Virus record (IMG/VR): IMGVR_UViG_3300049032_000032
Coordinates: 1 to 41,875 of that record
Source of the DNA: a virus
Length of the DNA: 41,875 nucleotides
Reading direction: 5' to 3' (one strand)
The position numbers were made by a program, and so were the translations under genes. Of this stretch, positions 6,587 to 13,137 are shown piece after piece (position 1 is the stretch's first letter; the number at the start of each line of letters is the position of its first letter). Below the pieces are notes generated by a model. The model ran no database searches. It saw only the letters and a list, made by a program, of their open reading frames with translations, and was not told where the DNA came from.

Positions 6587-6621
6587 CGGAGGCTCCTTCG
6601 CCTATCGTTTGCTTTCACGGT

Positions 6622-6789
6622 TCATGGGGTGCCTCCTGTGCCGAGGTTCCAGCGGACGTCGGCGCGTTGTTGGGGTGTGAGCTGGTTCCAGGTTTGTTCG
6701 GTGTGTCCTGAGCGGCTGATGATGATCGCCTCGGACGGGGTTAGACGCTCTACGGGGTGCGGGGCCGGCTTACGACGAAACCAGGTCAT
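6622..6789 (-). CDS. Small hypothetical protein
   Basis: A 55-residue protein beginning MTWFRRKPAPHPVERLTPSE. It has an IIISRSGHTEQTW segment and a TPQQRADVRWNLG helix. ATG at 6789 overlaps the upstream TGA. The reading 'LTPQQRADVRWNLG' resembles small actinophage proteins of unknown role. Its stop is followed by a 7-codon frame before the next gene. Confidence 0.65.
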   Translation of the reverse strand: MTWFRRKPAPHPVERLTPSEAIIISRSGHTEQTWNQLTPQQRADVRWNLGTGGTP

Positions 6790-6995
6790 GACAGCTCCTC
6801 ATCGAAGTGCTTAGCGGATCCAAATCGGAGGAAGGCTACTGCGTGGTAGTTCGACGTGGAGTGCCAGTACTCAGCGGCGAGTTCTGCGTCACTGAATCGC
6901 TTCTCCGTTGCGACGAGGCAGTAGGGCGAGTAGAACCCGCCCATCCGGTAAGCATCCGCTTCGGGGTGCTTCTGGTAGATGGTTAGGTGTTCCAT
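6786..6995 (-). CDS. Small hypothetical protein
   Basis: A 69-residue protein rich in aromatic residues (YQKHPEADAYRMGGFYSPY, then EYWHSTSNYHAVAFLRFG). It is predicted as mixed alpha/beta. ATG at 6995 is preceded by CGAGGAAA and lies inside the end of the upstream gene. The stop overlaps the next ATG. No family is recognised. Confidence 0.7.
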   Translation of the reverse strand: MEHLTIYQKHPEADAYRMGGFYSPYCLVATEKRFSDAELAAEYWHSTSNYHAVAFLRFGSAKHFDEELS

Positions 6996-7204
6996 GTTTT
7001 TTCCTCGAGGGCCCGGAGTTTCGCTTGGCATTGTTTGACGATGATGTGGGCTTGTTGGACGTAGGCCCAGTCGCCGTGGTTGGCTACGGCGGCTTGTAAC
7101 GCGGCGGTCCATGCTTCTTCCGCGGCAACGTATGCGTCGAGGGCTTGCTCGCGGTCGAGGATGCCGGCTGCGAGTTCGCGGCCTTCTTCGTGGATCGTGC
7201 TCAT
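6983..7204 (-). CDS. Small helical hypothetical protein
   Basis: A 73-residue, almost entirely helical protein (REQALDAYVAAEEAWTAAL, then YVQQAHIIVKQCQAKLRALEEK). A short coiled coil is likely, so it may act as an oligomeric partner of a replication protein. ATG at 7204 overlaps the upstream TGA, and its 3' end overlaps the next gene by 13 nt. Confidence 0.7.
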   Translation of the reverse strand: MSTIHEEGRELAAGILDREQALDAYVAAEEAWTAALQAAVANHGDWAYVQQAHIIVKQCQAKLRALEEKTWNT

Positions 7205-7338
7205 GCCATTGCTTCCTGGTCCTTGAGGAGCGCCCGGAGCTGGACTTTCAGTTCGCGTACGACTGCGTAGTTCTGTACGTCTTCGTCCAGTGATTCGGCG
7301 AGCTGCAATGCTTCGCGGATGGAGTGGTGGTGTGTCAT
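7201..7338 (-). CDS. Small hypothetical protein, first gene of its unit
   Basis: A 45-residue helical protein that begins with a four-His segment (MTHHHS) and continues IREALQLAESLDEDVQNYA. GGGGGC precedes the ATG. It lies about 35 nt downstream of the TTAGCA/TATTGT promoter and is therefore the first cistron of a coupled run down to 5.1 kb. Function unknown. Confidence 0.65.
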   Translation of the reverse strand: MTHHHSIREALQLAESLDEDVQNYAVVRELKVQLRALLKDQEAMA

Positions 7339-7378
7339 TTTGTTGCCCCCAGTGTTTGGGTCCCGCGCTCAAAACGGG

Positions 7379-7422
7379 ACAATACTCAATTGTACCGCGG
7401 ATGCTAAGTATTTTTAAGTACC
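7379..7422 (-). promoter_or_regulatory. Leftward promoter with direct-repeat element
   Basis: On the minus strand, GGTACTT-AAA-AATACTT (7422-7406) leads into -35 TTAGCA (7407-7402), a 17-bp spacer and -10 TATTGT (7384-7379). The element overlaps the last codons of the RusA gene. It heads the 7.3-5.1 kb operon. Confidence 0.6.
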
Positions 7423-7772
7423 TGCTCGAACAAAAAAAGGATGCCTGGTTCGCCGATTCCACCATGTCTGTGGTCGGGCCCGATGACATGATTCCAGTCA
7501 TCGTCTACCAAAATTCCTGCATCGACGAAGCCATCGATACACGACTTGGTTGTCAAATTTAGGTTGTTCGGGTCGTACCTGCCGCGGCGGGGTTTGTAGA
7601 TGTGCGCCTCGATCCTGACCGGCCCATCGAACGGATCCCAACCAGCGACCGCCACCCTTGCTGCTTCACGCCACGCCTTAACCCGGTTCGCCTTCACCAT
7701 CCTATGCAGCCGCATATTGCTGTTCAGCCAATCGTCAGCCTTCGGAACGAACAGAGACTGTTGGGCGCTCAT
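7404..7772 (-). CDS. rusA: RusA-like Holliday junction resolvase
   Basis: A 122-residue endodeoxyribonuclease of the RusA type. It forms a homodimer that resolves four-way junctions during replication and recombination. The signature is the acidic block after a basic beta-hairpin: PRRGRYDPNNLNLTTKS, then DGFVDAGILVDDDWNHV, supplying the metal-binding aspartates. ATG at 7772 overlaps the upstream TGA and has support from the coupled arrangement. An in-frame extension upstream is not needed. The stop lies inside the next operon's promoter element. Confidence 0.85.
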   Translation of the reverse strand: MSAQQSLFVPKADDWLNSNMRLHRMVKANRVKAWREAARVAVAGWDPFDGPVRIEAHIYKPRRGRYDPNNLNLTTKSCIDGFVDAGILVDDDWNHVIGPDHRHGGIGEPGILFLFEQVLKNT

Positions 7773-7885
7773 GCTTGTTCTGTCCTGTCGTCGTAGTAGG
7801 TAATGGTCTGATGCTCGTGAACACCGCAAGTGGTTTCACCGTCCTCGTTGAACCGGCAGGTGCAGTGGTGAGGATGAGGATTCAT
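7769..7885 (-). CDS. 38-aa Cys/His-rich protein
   Basis: A 38-residue protein, MNPHPHHCTCRFNEDGETTC followed by GVHEHQTITYY. Three Cys and several His in a compact sequence suggest a single zinc site. An AAAGG lies 8 nt before the ATG at 7885. The stop overlaps the RusA ATG. Short proteins of this HHCTC form precede RusA genes in some actinophages. Confidence 0.6.
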   Translation of the reverse strand: MNPHPHHCTCRFNEDGETTCGVHEHQTITYYDDRTEQA

Positions 7886-7986
7886 GCTGTGCGCCTTTCT
7901 GCGGGGCTGGTTTTTGTTGGGTGGGTACTTGGATCACTAAGTGCCTTTAAGTGCCTCAGTGGGCAGCAGGAGGCCGTTGGGGTCAT
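7882..7986 (-). CDS. Possible 34-aa leader peptide overlapping an operator
   Basis: A frame from ATG 7986 to TGA 7882 fits the coupled pattern at both ends (ATGA). It encodes a 34-residue unstructured Thr/Pro-rich peptide, and the direct-repeat element 7939-7955 lies inside it. It may be translated only by coupling, or may be chance. It could equally be treated as intergenic. Confidence 0.3.
   Translation of the reverse strand: MTPTASCCPLRHLKALSDPSTHPTKTSPAERRTA
7939..7955 (-). promoter_or_regulatory. Direct-repeat element (GGCACTT variant)
   Basis: On the minus strand, GGCACTT-AAA-GGCACTT: both half-sites carry the same T-to-C change relative to the consensus GGTACTT, so the repeat symmetry is kept. 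No good -10 follows at 17 bp, so it may be an operator rather than a promoter part. Confidence 0.5.
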
Positions 7987-8399
7987 GCTGCGGGCCATTC
8001 GTCTCGGTACTGGTTGCCGTTACGGCGTTCCGTGGCGAGTCGGCGTTCTTCGTTACCCTGCCGGCGGCCTTCCTCGAACAACGCCATGAACTCCGGTGTT
8101 TCGCGGATCTTGCGCCGGTAGTCAGCCTCGGTCTTCACGGGCCTCGGTGATGCGTCGATGGCCCGCTGACCGGCATCACGGCTGGCCTTGATATAACCCG
8201 CACGCTTCGAGATAGCCCCTGGTGTCGCGGCGATGCTCTCGTGCTGCTTGTAATGCTCGAGGATCGCCTGCTTAGCAACCGCCGGGTCAACGGTGCGTAG
8301 AGCATAGTGCCAGACCTCGACGGCGGCTTCCGTGAACATCACCCGCGGATCTGTCTCGTTCACCCATCGGAGCATTGAGATAACTTCCTGTACCTGCAT
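7983..8399 (-). CDS. Replication-associated protein, possible helicase loader
   Basis: A 138-residue protein. The N-terminal domain (VISMLRWVNETDPR, then VEVWHYALRTV, then AKQAILEHYKQ..IAATPGAISKRAG) matches a small helical domain seen next to replication initiators in actinophages. The C-terminus is basic and Arg/Glu-rich (EEGRRQGNEERRLATERRNG). It begins 2 nt after the initiator-like gene and is probably its partner in loading the host helicase. The family name is uncertain. Confidence 0.6.
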   Translation of the reverse strand: MQVQEVISMLRWVNETDPRVMFTEAAVEVWHYALRTVDPAVAKQAILEHYKQHESIAATPGAISKRAGYIKASRDAGQRAIDASPRPVKTEADYRRKIRETPEFMALFEEGRRQGNEERRLATERRNGNQYRDEWPAA

Positions 8400-8401
8400 G
8401 G

Positions 8402-9196
8402 TTAGCCTTCAATCTCTAGGAATGGTTGTTCTTGTGCTGCGTTGAACCTGGCGAGCATGTCCGCTTCCTTGGCCCTGGCTCGTGCGCTGTGGTCCATGCG
8501 CTGCGGCTGGATGATGCCGTTACGGGACGGTAGGGGCCCGTCTTCCCAGCAGTCGGCGTTGAGCCATGATGCCGGGAGTTTGGTGAACTGGTCTTCGCGG
8601 TTCGGGTCCGTTGCGTACCGTTCGGCGCCGGCGAGGAGTTCTTCGGCGGTGGCTTTTTTCCTGGCCTTGGCGTAAGCCTTCTCCGCTAGGCCCCTAGAGG
8701 CTTTCCGTGGATAGGCTGTGTACCAGTCGATGAACTCATCGCGTTCTTTAGATATAGAAGCTTTAGCTTCTATATCTGTATCTGTATCTGTATCTGTATC
8801 TGTATCTGCTACAGGTTTGCTAGCCGTTTGCTCTGGCATTTGCTTAGCACTTGCTAGGGTACTTGCTTTAGCTTTGCCACCCTTGGAGCCGGCCATAATC
8901 CGCTTGTTTCTGCGGTTTTCGACCTCTTCAGCGGACTGCTGATGCTCCAAATAGTCGTGCATTTCGTAGCCAAAGTCGGTCGCCTTCACGAAGCCTACTT
9001 GCAGCAACTCTTTTCGGGATTTTGCTGAAAAAAGCTTCAAAAACTGTGCTTTGGTGAGCTTCCCGTCGTTCAGATTCCTCGAGCAGTAGCACCAGGCTTC
9101 GATGAGTTGACGGAACGCTTTGTCGCTCAGCTCGAACGCTTTGGGGTGCTCGGGGAATCCGTTGTGTAGCTTGAAGAACAGTCGGTCGCTGCTCAT
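8402..9196 (-). CDS. Replication initiation / replisome organiser protein
   Basis: A 264-residue protein. An N-terminal winged-helix domain (ELSDKAFRQLIEAWCYCSRN, then GYEMHDYLEHQQS) is joined by a low-complexity linker with five Asp-Thr pairs. The C-terminal domain carries the FIDWYTAYPRK, KAYAKARKKA and KLPASWLNADCWED signatures of phage primosome or initiator proteins. It probably binds the phage origin and recruits helicase with the 138-aa neighbour. ATG at 9196 follows GAGGAGGG; an upstream in-frame extension overlaps the zinc-repeat gene and was rejected. Confidence 0.75.
   Translation of the reverse strand: MSSDRLFFKLHNGFPEHPKAFELSDKAFRQLIEAWCYCSRNLNDGKLTKAQFLKLFSAKSRKELLQVGFVKATDFGYEMHDYLEHQQSAEEVENRRNKRIMAGSKGGKAKASTLASAKQMPEQTASKPVADTDTDTDTDTDIEAKASISKERDEFIDWYTAYPRKASRGLAEKAYAKARKKATAEELLAGAERYATDPNREDQFTKLPASWLNADCWEDGPLPSRNGIIQPQRMDHSARARAKEADMLARFNAAQEQPFLEIEG
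8773..8808. repeat. Six perfect TATCTG hexamer repeats
   Basis: Six uninterrupted TATCTG units encode the Asp-Thr repeat in the linker of the replication protein. Because the unit is 6 bp, slippage changes linker length by two residues without shifting frame. Confidence 0.95.
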
Positions 9197-9206
9197 GGCA
9201 CCCTCC

Positions 9207-9866
9207 TCATGCTGCGAGGTCCCAGGGTGTGAAGATGCGGTTGATGAGGTCGGTGCGGTTTGCGCGTTGGAGGCGGCGTGTGAGGGATGAGCGTTTGATG
9301 CCGAGTGCTTGGAGGATGCGTGCTTCTCCTTCGCCGCAGCGGAGGAGAAACTCAATTTCGGTGGTGAGCTCTTCGTGGGTGAGGATGTCGCGGGGTGGGA
9401 TGCCTTGTTTGCGGCGTTGTTTTTCTTTGCCGGCACGGTAGGCGATGGTGCAGGGTTCGCAGGGGGTTTCGTTGGCGCGTTGGTGGCGTCGGTAGGCTGC
9501 TGAGGTGCCGCATGGTTGGGGTTTGTAGGCGCCGGCGCAAACATCGCAGTTGGGTTCGCCGCGTCGTCTGTGGCGTTTGCGGGCTTGTGCGGTTCCGCAG
9601 GGTGCGAGTGGTAGTCCGCCTTGGGGGTTGGGGTTTACGTCCGGGTTTTTCTTGTCGCGGTAGGTTGCGGCCCTGACTCGCTGGTCTTCCCGGTGCGCGG
9701 TGGTGCAGGGTTCGCACCGGCAACCACGCTTGTAGGAGGCGCGTGTCCCGCACGGCTGCACGGGCCGGGGTGCAGGCTTGCAGGCTTCGCAGGTTTCGTT
9801 GCGGCGTTTGTGGCGGCTGCGGGCTGTTTTTGTGCCGCAGGGGGCGACGGGGCGGTGTCCACTCAT
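9207..9866 (-). CDS. Zinc-repeat protein with C-terminal HTH
   Basis: A 219-residue protein. Residues 1 to about 140 hold four copies of a CGT-(x)-H/R-rich-C..C module: APCGTKTARSRHKRRNETCE, PCGTRASYKRGCRCEPC, APCGTAQARKRHRRRGEPNC and QPCGTSAAYRRHQRANETPC. The C-terminus (LTTEIEFLLRCGEGE, then ILQALGIKRSSLTRRLQR) is a helix-turn-helix. Proteins like this are widespread in actinophage early regions and presumably bind DNA through zinc knuckles. ATG at 9866 is coupled to the 31-aa gene (ATGA). The start 231 nt further upstream would cover two other genes and was rejected. Confidence 0.75.
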   Translation of the reverse strand: MSGHRPVAPCGTKTARSRHKRRNETCEACKPAPRPVQPCGTRASYKRGCRCEPCTTAHREDQRVRAATYRDKKNPDVNPNPQGGLPLAPCGTAQARKRHRRRGEPNCDVCAGAYKPQPCGTSAAYRRHQRANETPCEPCTIAYRAGKEKQRRKQGIPPRDILTHEELTTEIEFLLRCGEGEARILQALGIKRSSLTRRLQRANRTDLINRIFTPWDLAA

Positions 9867-9958
9867 TTGTTTTTCCTTGCTTGTGCTTGTGCTTCTTTGC
9901 GGGCCCGGTCTGCTTCGGCGCGGGCCCGTTTGCGTTCCTGGTGCGCGGCGACGGTCAT
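9863..9958 (-). CDS. 31-aa basic helical peptide
   Basis: This frame fills the gap between two larger genes exactly: ATG at 9958 overlaps the upstream TGA and its own TGA overlaps the next ATG. The product is MTVAAHQERKRARAEADR plus a KEAQAQARKNK tail, a single amphipathic Arg/Lys/Glu helix. It may bind nucleic acid, or may serve only to carry ribosomes across the junction. Confidence 0.5.
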   Translation of the reverse strand: MTVAAHQERKRARAEADRARKEAQAQARKNK

Positions 9959-10488
9959 GCTGCGAGTCCGTGGCGTTTCGCGTATGCCTTGGCTGATTCG
10001 GCGGTTTTCCATGCTCGGCATTCGTCGCAGCGGCATTCGTGTTTGCGGTACATCGTCCAGGTGCCGTGGATTGGTTCGACGGGTTTGGGGGCGACACGTT
10101 TAACGCTTACCGGTTTGGGGCGTCGGCGTGTGCGGGCTTCGTATGCGGCGACCTCGTCAGCGGCTGCTAGTAGTCCTGCCCGGCCTCCGTGGACAGGCTC
10201 GGGCATGTCGGCCACTGGTTCGCATCCGGCTGCGATGAGTGCGGCCTGCACCCGGACGGCGTCACGGCGGCGGACCTGCCGGGTCAGGTGCTTGTGAGCT
10301 ACTGACAGTTTCCGTGTGGCCTCAGCACTCTCAGCCTCAAGAGCAGCCAGTTCAGCCTCGACCTTCGCCTCGAGATCCTTCCGTGCCTGAACGAGTTGCA
10401 TCAGCTCAATGCGGGCCTGCGCGAGACGGCGGCGCTCCTGCTCAACACTCAACGCCGTCGCAGGCTTCGGGTTATGCCGGTAACTCAT
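9955..10488 (-). CDS. Coiled-coil protein with C-terminal HGT..CRC..C zinc module
   Basis: A 177-residue protein. Residues about 15-75 form a coiled coil (EQERRRLAQARIELMQLV, then LEAKVEAELAALEAESAEA). A middle basic region follows. Near residue 143 comes EPIHGTWTMYRKHECRCDEC, the same HGT-Y-CRC-x2-C pattern found in the HNH protein at 21362-21796. ATG at 10488 was preferred over a GTG 18 nt upstream because it overlaps the upstream TGA (ATGA). Role unknown; DNA binding through the zinc module is likely. Confidence 0.65.
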   Translation of the reverse strand: MSYRHNPKPATALSVEQERRRLAQARIELMQLVQARKDLEAKVEAELAALEAESAEATRKLSVAHKHLTRQVRRRDAVRVQAALIAAGCEPVADMPEPVHGGRAGLLAAADEVAAYEARTRRRPKPVSVKRVAPKPVEPIHGTWTMYRKHECRCDECRAWKTAESAKAYAKRHGLAA

Positions 10489-10634
10489 CGCACGTCCTGC
10501 CAGCACTTACGGAACTCAGGTTCAAGGTGGTTGCACGGTTCTGCGGGACAATCAGCCCAGGTCAGGAGGTGCTTGGTCTGATGCCAGTCGCGCAACCGGC
10601 CAATATTGTCGCCCACGGTCAGAAAGAAGCTCAT
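10485..10634 (-). CDS. Small hypothetical protein
   Basis: A 49-residue protein (MSFFLTVGDNIGRLRDWHQ, then CPAEPCNHLEPEFRKCWQDV). CxxxxC-N-H and a later Cys suggest metal binding. ACAGGAG sits 6 nt before the ATG at 10634. The stop is coupled to the coiled-coil protein. It is the first gene after the operator pair at 10697-10738. Confidence 0.65.
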   Translation of the reverse strand: MSFFLTVGDNIGRLRDWHQTKHLLTWADCPAEPCNHLEPEFRKCWQDVR

Positions 10635-10666
10635 CGTTTACTCCTGTGGTGGTGGTTTGGGGTGGC

Positions 10667-10693
10667 GCGGCCCGTGGGTGGTCAACGGGCCGC
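10667..10693 (-). other. Perfect 9-bp hairpin in the leader of the 10.6 kb operon
   Basis: GCGGCCCGT-(9 nt)-ACGGGCCGC is a perfect inverted repeat between the SSB stop and the next gene. No U-tract follows on either strand, so it is more likely an operator or an RNA stabiliser than a terminator. Confidence 0.5.
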
Positions 10694-10696
10694 ACC

Positions 10697-10738
10697 GGTA
10701 CTTCAGGGTACTTCATTCGGTGGGTATTTTTAAGTACC
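10697..10738. promoter_or_regulatory. Two inverted direct-repeat elements
   Basis: Plus strand GGTACTT-CAG-GGTACTT at 10697-10713 faces minus strand GGTACTT-AAA-AATACCC at 10738-10722. This is the only place where two copies of the element face each other. I see no good -10 for either orientation. Confidence 0.55.
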
Positions 10739-10752
10739 CTGTACGGCGTGGC

Positions 10753-11235
10753 TTAGAAAGGTACGGCCTGCTGGTTCCAAGAAGGATCAGGCACGTTACC
10801 GGCTCCGGGCTGCGGCTGGTTCCACGTACCCTGCTGCGGACGCTGGGCCTGCTGCTGACCCTGGCCGTTGCGCTGGGTGCGGTTGACCTTGGCGTTGGCG
10901 TACTTCAACGACGGCGCTACCTCGTCAGCTTCAAGCTCTATAGCAACGCGCTTCTGCCCGTCCTTTTCGTACTCGCGCTGCGTGAGTCGACCCGTCACAA
11001 CAACGCGCATACCTTTCTGGTCCAGCGTCTCAGCTATGTTCTCGGCCATCTCACGCCAGGCGGAGCAACGCATGAACAGGGTAGCTCCATCTTTCCACTC
11101 ATTCGCGTTCTTATCGAACGTCCGCGGGGTAGAAGCAACCGTGAAGTTGACTACCGCCGCTCCGGCTGGCGTGAACCGAAGCTCTGCCGGGGCGGTGGTG
11201 TTGCCGATGACGGTGATGGTGGTTTCGTTAGCCAT
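10753..11235 (-). CDS. ssb: Single-stranded DNA-binding protein
   Basis: A 160-residue protein with an N-terminal OB fold: [18 protein letters not shown], then [13 protein letters not shown], then [19 protein letters not shown], then [20 protein letters not shown]. These are the standard bacterial-type SSB strands. The tail is Gln/Pro-rich and ends SWNQQAVPF, keeping the terminal PF but not the acidic run of host SSB tails. It protects ssDNA in phage replication and works with the YqaJ nuclease and RusA. ATG at 11235 comes 2 nt after the NrdH stop. Confidence 0.92.
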   Translation of the reverse strand: MANETTITVIGNTTAPAELRFTPAGAAVVNFTVASTPRTFDKNANEWKDGATLFMRCSAWREMAENIAETLDQKGMRVVVTGRLTQREYEKDGQKRVAIELEADEVAPSLKYANAKVNRTQRNGQGQQQAQRPQQGTWNQPQPGAGNVPDPSWNQQAVPF

Positions 11236-11237
11236 GT

Positions 11238-11498
11238 TTATGCTGCTGCTTTCTCTAGGGTGTACTTGGTGAGGTTGTCTACATGCAGGCCCTGCCAATG
11301 GATATCGGTTTCTGCGTCGCCGTTGGACACGATCACGACCGGGGCCGCATTGTAACCGAGTTCCTTCAACGCTTCCAAATCCGCTGGGGACTGGGAGACA
11401 TCGACGGTCTGGTACTCGACGCCGCGCTTATCCAGCCAGCGCTTCGTCGCCTTGCACGGCTGGCATCCTGGGGACGTGTAAACAGTGATGTGTTTCAA
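11238..11498 (-). CDS. nrdH: NrdH-like glutaredoxin
   Basis: An 86-residue thioredoxin-fold redoxin. The active site [18 protein letters not shown] carries CxxC at residues 11-14, then [20 protein letters not shown], the cis-Pro segment APVV and a WQGLHVDNL tail typical of NrdH. It would reduce ribonucleotide reductase or other thiol enzymes to boost dNTP supply. The start is TTG at 11498, overlapping the upstream TGA (TTGA), with AGGAAG nearby. An in-frame extension to 11558 lies inside the neighbour and was rejected. Confidence 0.85.
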   Translation of the reverse strand: MKHITVYTSPGCQPCKATKRWLDKRGVEYQTVDVSQSPADLEALKELGYNAAPVVIVSNGDAETDIHWQGLHVDNLTKYTLEKAAA

Positions 11499-11680
11499 GG
11501 GGCGGTTCTTCCTATCGGTATTACTCGGGATGTGAGGTGCTGGAAGCCGCAACCGCATCGATACGATCTAAACGGCTTCCCCCACACGCGGGAACTGTTC
11601 AAAGCCTTTTTGAAGACCTGCTCGTCCGTGTACGCCTTCTTATGCGGCGTGGGGCAGTTAGGACGCGGCTGGGGTTTCAC
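11495..11680 (-). CDS. Conserved small Cys-rich actinophage protein
   Basis: A 61-residue protein with CPTPHKKAYTDEQVFKKAL near the start and YRCGCGFQHLTSR near the end. The pattern CPTPHK.AY...C.CG.WHLTS is a familiar small actinophage family, probably a compact zinc ribbon of unknown role. The start is assigned to GTG at 11680, which overlaps the upstream gene by 23 nt and has no clear SD, so it is likely coupled. Confidence 0.65.
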   Translation of the reverse strand: MKPQPRPNCPTPHKKAYTDEQVFKKALNSSRVWGKPFRSYRCGCGFQHLTSRVIPIGRTAP

Positions 11681-12206
11681 GGGTGACCGCGAGGGCTCGG
11701 ATCTGGTCAAGGACATCCGTGGGGGCGCCGGACTTCTTGGCGTCGGTCCAGATGGCGCGCAGGGTGTCAGGGTCACCCTCAGCCTGGGCTGCGATTGCCA
11801 GCCAGTCCTGCTGTACGGGTTCGGCTAGGGGTGCGACGGTGAAGTTCTTCCGCTTACCCCTCGTGGCCGTAAGTGCGACGGTGAGCGGCTTGGCAAGGTG
11901 GGACATCTCCGCGATCTCAATCCCGCCGACCTTATCCCGGCCAAAGGTGATCTCAGGGTTACGGACGAGGGTCAGCCGGCGCCCAGCGAACGCGGACGCT
12001 TCCTTCCCCCACGCAGCGACCAGGATCCTTCGCATCGACTTAGACGGCTTGTACGGCCTGCCCGGATACTCGACCAGGTGAACGTCCACGGGCTGCTCAG
12101 GGGTGCCCTCAGTGACTTCCTGAATGGTGACAGTGACGGGACCGGCCATGAGGTCGTCAGCGTTGAGCTGGTCCGAGCGGGGTGCGATTGATTGGGTGAG
12201 GTCCAT
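11658..12206 (-). CDS. Conserved phage protein of unknown function (early operon)
   Basis: A 182-residue protein. It begins MDLTQSIAPRSDQLNADDLM, continues VTVTIQEVTEGTPEQPVDVH and EYPGRPYKPSKSMRRILVAAWG, and ends with a helical EPVQQDWLAIAAQAEGD region. The beta-rich N-terminal half with KPSKSMRR recurs in actinophage replication modules next to SSB or redoxin genes. I know of no assigned function. ATG at 12206 is 2 nt after the RHH stop. An upstream in-frame extension would cover the RHH gene. Confidence 0.75.
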   Translation of the reverse strand: MDLTQSIAPRSDQLNADDLMAGPVTVTIQEVTEGTPEQPVDVHLVEYPGRPYKPSKSMRRILVAAWGKEASAFAGRRLTLVRNPEITFGRDKVGGIEIAEMSHLAKPLTVALTATRGKRKNFTVAPLAEPVQQDWLAIAAQAEGDPDTLRAIWTDAKKSGAPTDVLDQIRALAVTRETPAAS

Positions 12207-12208
12207 AC

Positions 12209-12355
12209 TTAGGACTCGCTTTCTTTGATGTATGCCTCGAGGGCTTTGCGGATGATGTCGGATAGGTTGTCGCCCCGTACAGCGGCGACCTCCTGGGCTT
12301 TCTCCCAAAGCTCCTCGTCTATGCGGACACTACGGCGGGTTGTTCCTTGGCTCAT
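12209..12355 (-). CDS. Ribbon-helix-helix regulator (lytic-strand copy)
   Basis: A 48-residue RHH/CopG-type protein: TTRRSVRIDEELWEKAQ forms the N-terminal strand and helix A, then GDNLSDIIRKALEAYIKES forms helix B. RHH proteins bind DNA as dimers through the paired strand. It closely resembles the 51-aa RHH protein on the plus strand at 18795-18950 (shared RRS-R core, KAQEVA/QAQEVA and GDNLSD.IR.AL). ATG at 12355 overlaps the upstream TGA. A candidate ligand is the palindrome in the twin promoters. Confidence 0.8.
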   Translation of the reverse strand: MSQGTTRRSVRIDEELWEKAQEVAAVRGDNLSDIIRKALEAYIKESES

Positions 12356-12633
12356 GCGGTGGCGTCCTTGTGGTGTCGAAACCCCGCGCCCCAGCCACGC
12401 TCGTAGGCATCCTTTACCATCGGGTTGGGAGAGTCCTTGTTGAATAGAAGCGGAGTTTCGAGCTCATGAGCGATTGCCCTGAGATTCCCTTCTCGGATGA
12501 ATCCCGCGAGCATGTGCGGTGCCGCAGCCTCAACCGCTTTGACGCACTTACCGCGCCAGTCGAGGCAATACTCTAGGTCGTCTTCGCAGATCGCCCGGTG
12601 CGCTGCTTCTACTGCTTCGTCACTGATCTGCAT
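12352..12633 (-). CDS. ISDEAVEAA-family small protein (lytic-strand copy)
   Basis: A 93-residue protein. The N-terminus ISDEAVEAAHRAICEDDLEY and the later KAVEAAAPHMLAGFI match the small proteins at 17970 and 18947, with DEAVEAA at the start and AAAPxh in the middle. The C-terminal extension (VKDAYERGWGAGFRHHKD) is unique to this copy. GGGGAGAACA precedes the ATG at 12633. The family is common in actinophages and its function is unknown. Confidence 0.75.
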   Translation of the reverse strand: MQISDEAVEAAHRAICEDDLEYCLDWRGKCVKAVEAAAPHMLAGFIREGNLRAIAHELETPLLFNKDSPNPMVKDAYERGWGAGFRHHKDATA

Positions 12634-12835
12634 TGTTCTCCCCAAGTAGTGGCATTAGCTCGATTGCCTGATGCGCGGCTAAGGTTCTTGCGTCGTCGGC
12701 ACGTGTGGCACCATCAAGTCGCATCTCTAATCCACATCGACATACGACGAAGCCGATACCCGACCTGTCTGTGTTGTATGACTTGGCGTGCTTGGCCAAG
12801 ACTTCCGCGATGGCGACTTTCGATGGGTGATTCAC
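12620..12835 (-). CDS. Small hypothetical protein
   Basis: A 71-residue protein beginning MNHPSKVAIAEVLAKHAKSY, with a central beta segment GFVVCRCGLEMRLDGATRAD and a helical C-terminus. The VAEVLAKH...C.CG.......R.DDA..LAAHQA..L pattern is recognisable as a small actinophage zinc-ribbon-like family of unknown function. GTG at 12835 overlaps the upstream TGA (GTGA). Confidence 0.7.
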   Translation of the reverse strand: MNHPSKVAIAEVLAKHAKSYNTDRSGIGFVVCRCGLEMRLDGATRADDARTLAAHQAIELMPLLGENNADQ

Positions 12836-12999
12836 TTCTGGTATCCGTTGCTGATAAGCCAGCCTGCGATGTACTCCTCAACTGGGGCAACTTCCTCGCC
12901 GTAGCCGATTTCGAGGTTGCGGTTTGCGATGGCCATTTCGATCATGTCTTGCATCTCTGCGATTGCTGCGTTCATGGCCCGGATTTCGTTGATGTTCAT
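12832..12999 (-). CDS. Small Met-rich helical protein, first gene after the twin promoter
   Basis: A 55-residue protein (MNINEIRAMNAAIAEMQDMI, then ANRNLEIGYGEEVAPVEEYI). Five Met residues fall in the first helix, spaced 3-4 apart on one face. AAGGGGAAGG lies upstream of the ATG at 12999. It starts about 35 nt downstream of the -10 at 13045-13040, so it is the first cistron of that operon. Unrecognised. Confidence 0.65.
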   Translation of the reverse strand: MNINEIRAMNAAIAEMQDMIEMAIANRNLEIGYGEEVAPVEEYIAGWLISNGYQK

Positions 13000-13039
13000 T
13001 GTCTTCGCCTTCCCCTTATCGGCTTGTTCCGATGCACTA

Positions 13040-13106
13040 AGTCTAGGTGTCTTGACACCATCTGTCTACTTAAAAGTACCCAATCTACAAAGTATTTTTA
13101 AGTACC
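13040..13106 (-). promoter_or_regulatory. Leftward twin promoter with palindromic operator in the spacer
   Basis: On the minus strand the order is GGTACTT-AAA-AATACTT (13106-13090), then GGGTACTTTTAAGTA overlapping -35 TAGACA (13068-13063), a 17-bp spacer containing GGTGTCAAGACACC (13059-13046), and -10 TAGACT (13045-13040). The whole block aligns base for base with the rightward promoter at 18363-18429. The palindrome would let a dimeric repressor block both hexamers. Confidence 0.75.
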
Positions 13107-13137
13107 TACATCAGCAAGGAACAACGAACCCCTGAGA

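Noticed and set aside
8773-8808. CRISPR-like array
   Set aside because: The units are 6-bp tandem repeats without spacers and lie inside a coding linker.
9197-9544. N-terminal extension of the replication protein
   Set aside because: It overlaps the zinc-repeat gene, is Ala/Pro/Ser-rich, and ATG 9196 has a perfect SD.
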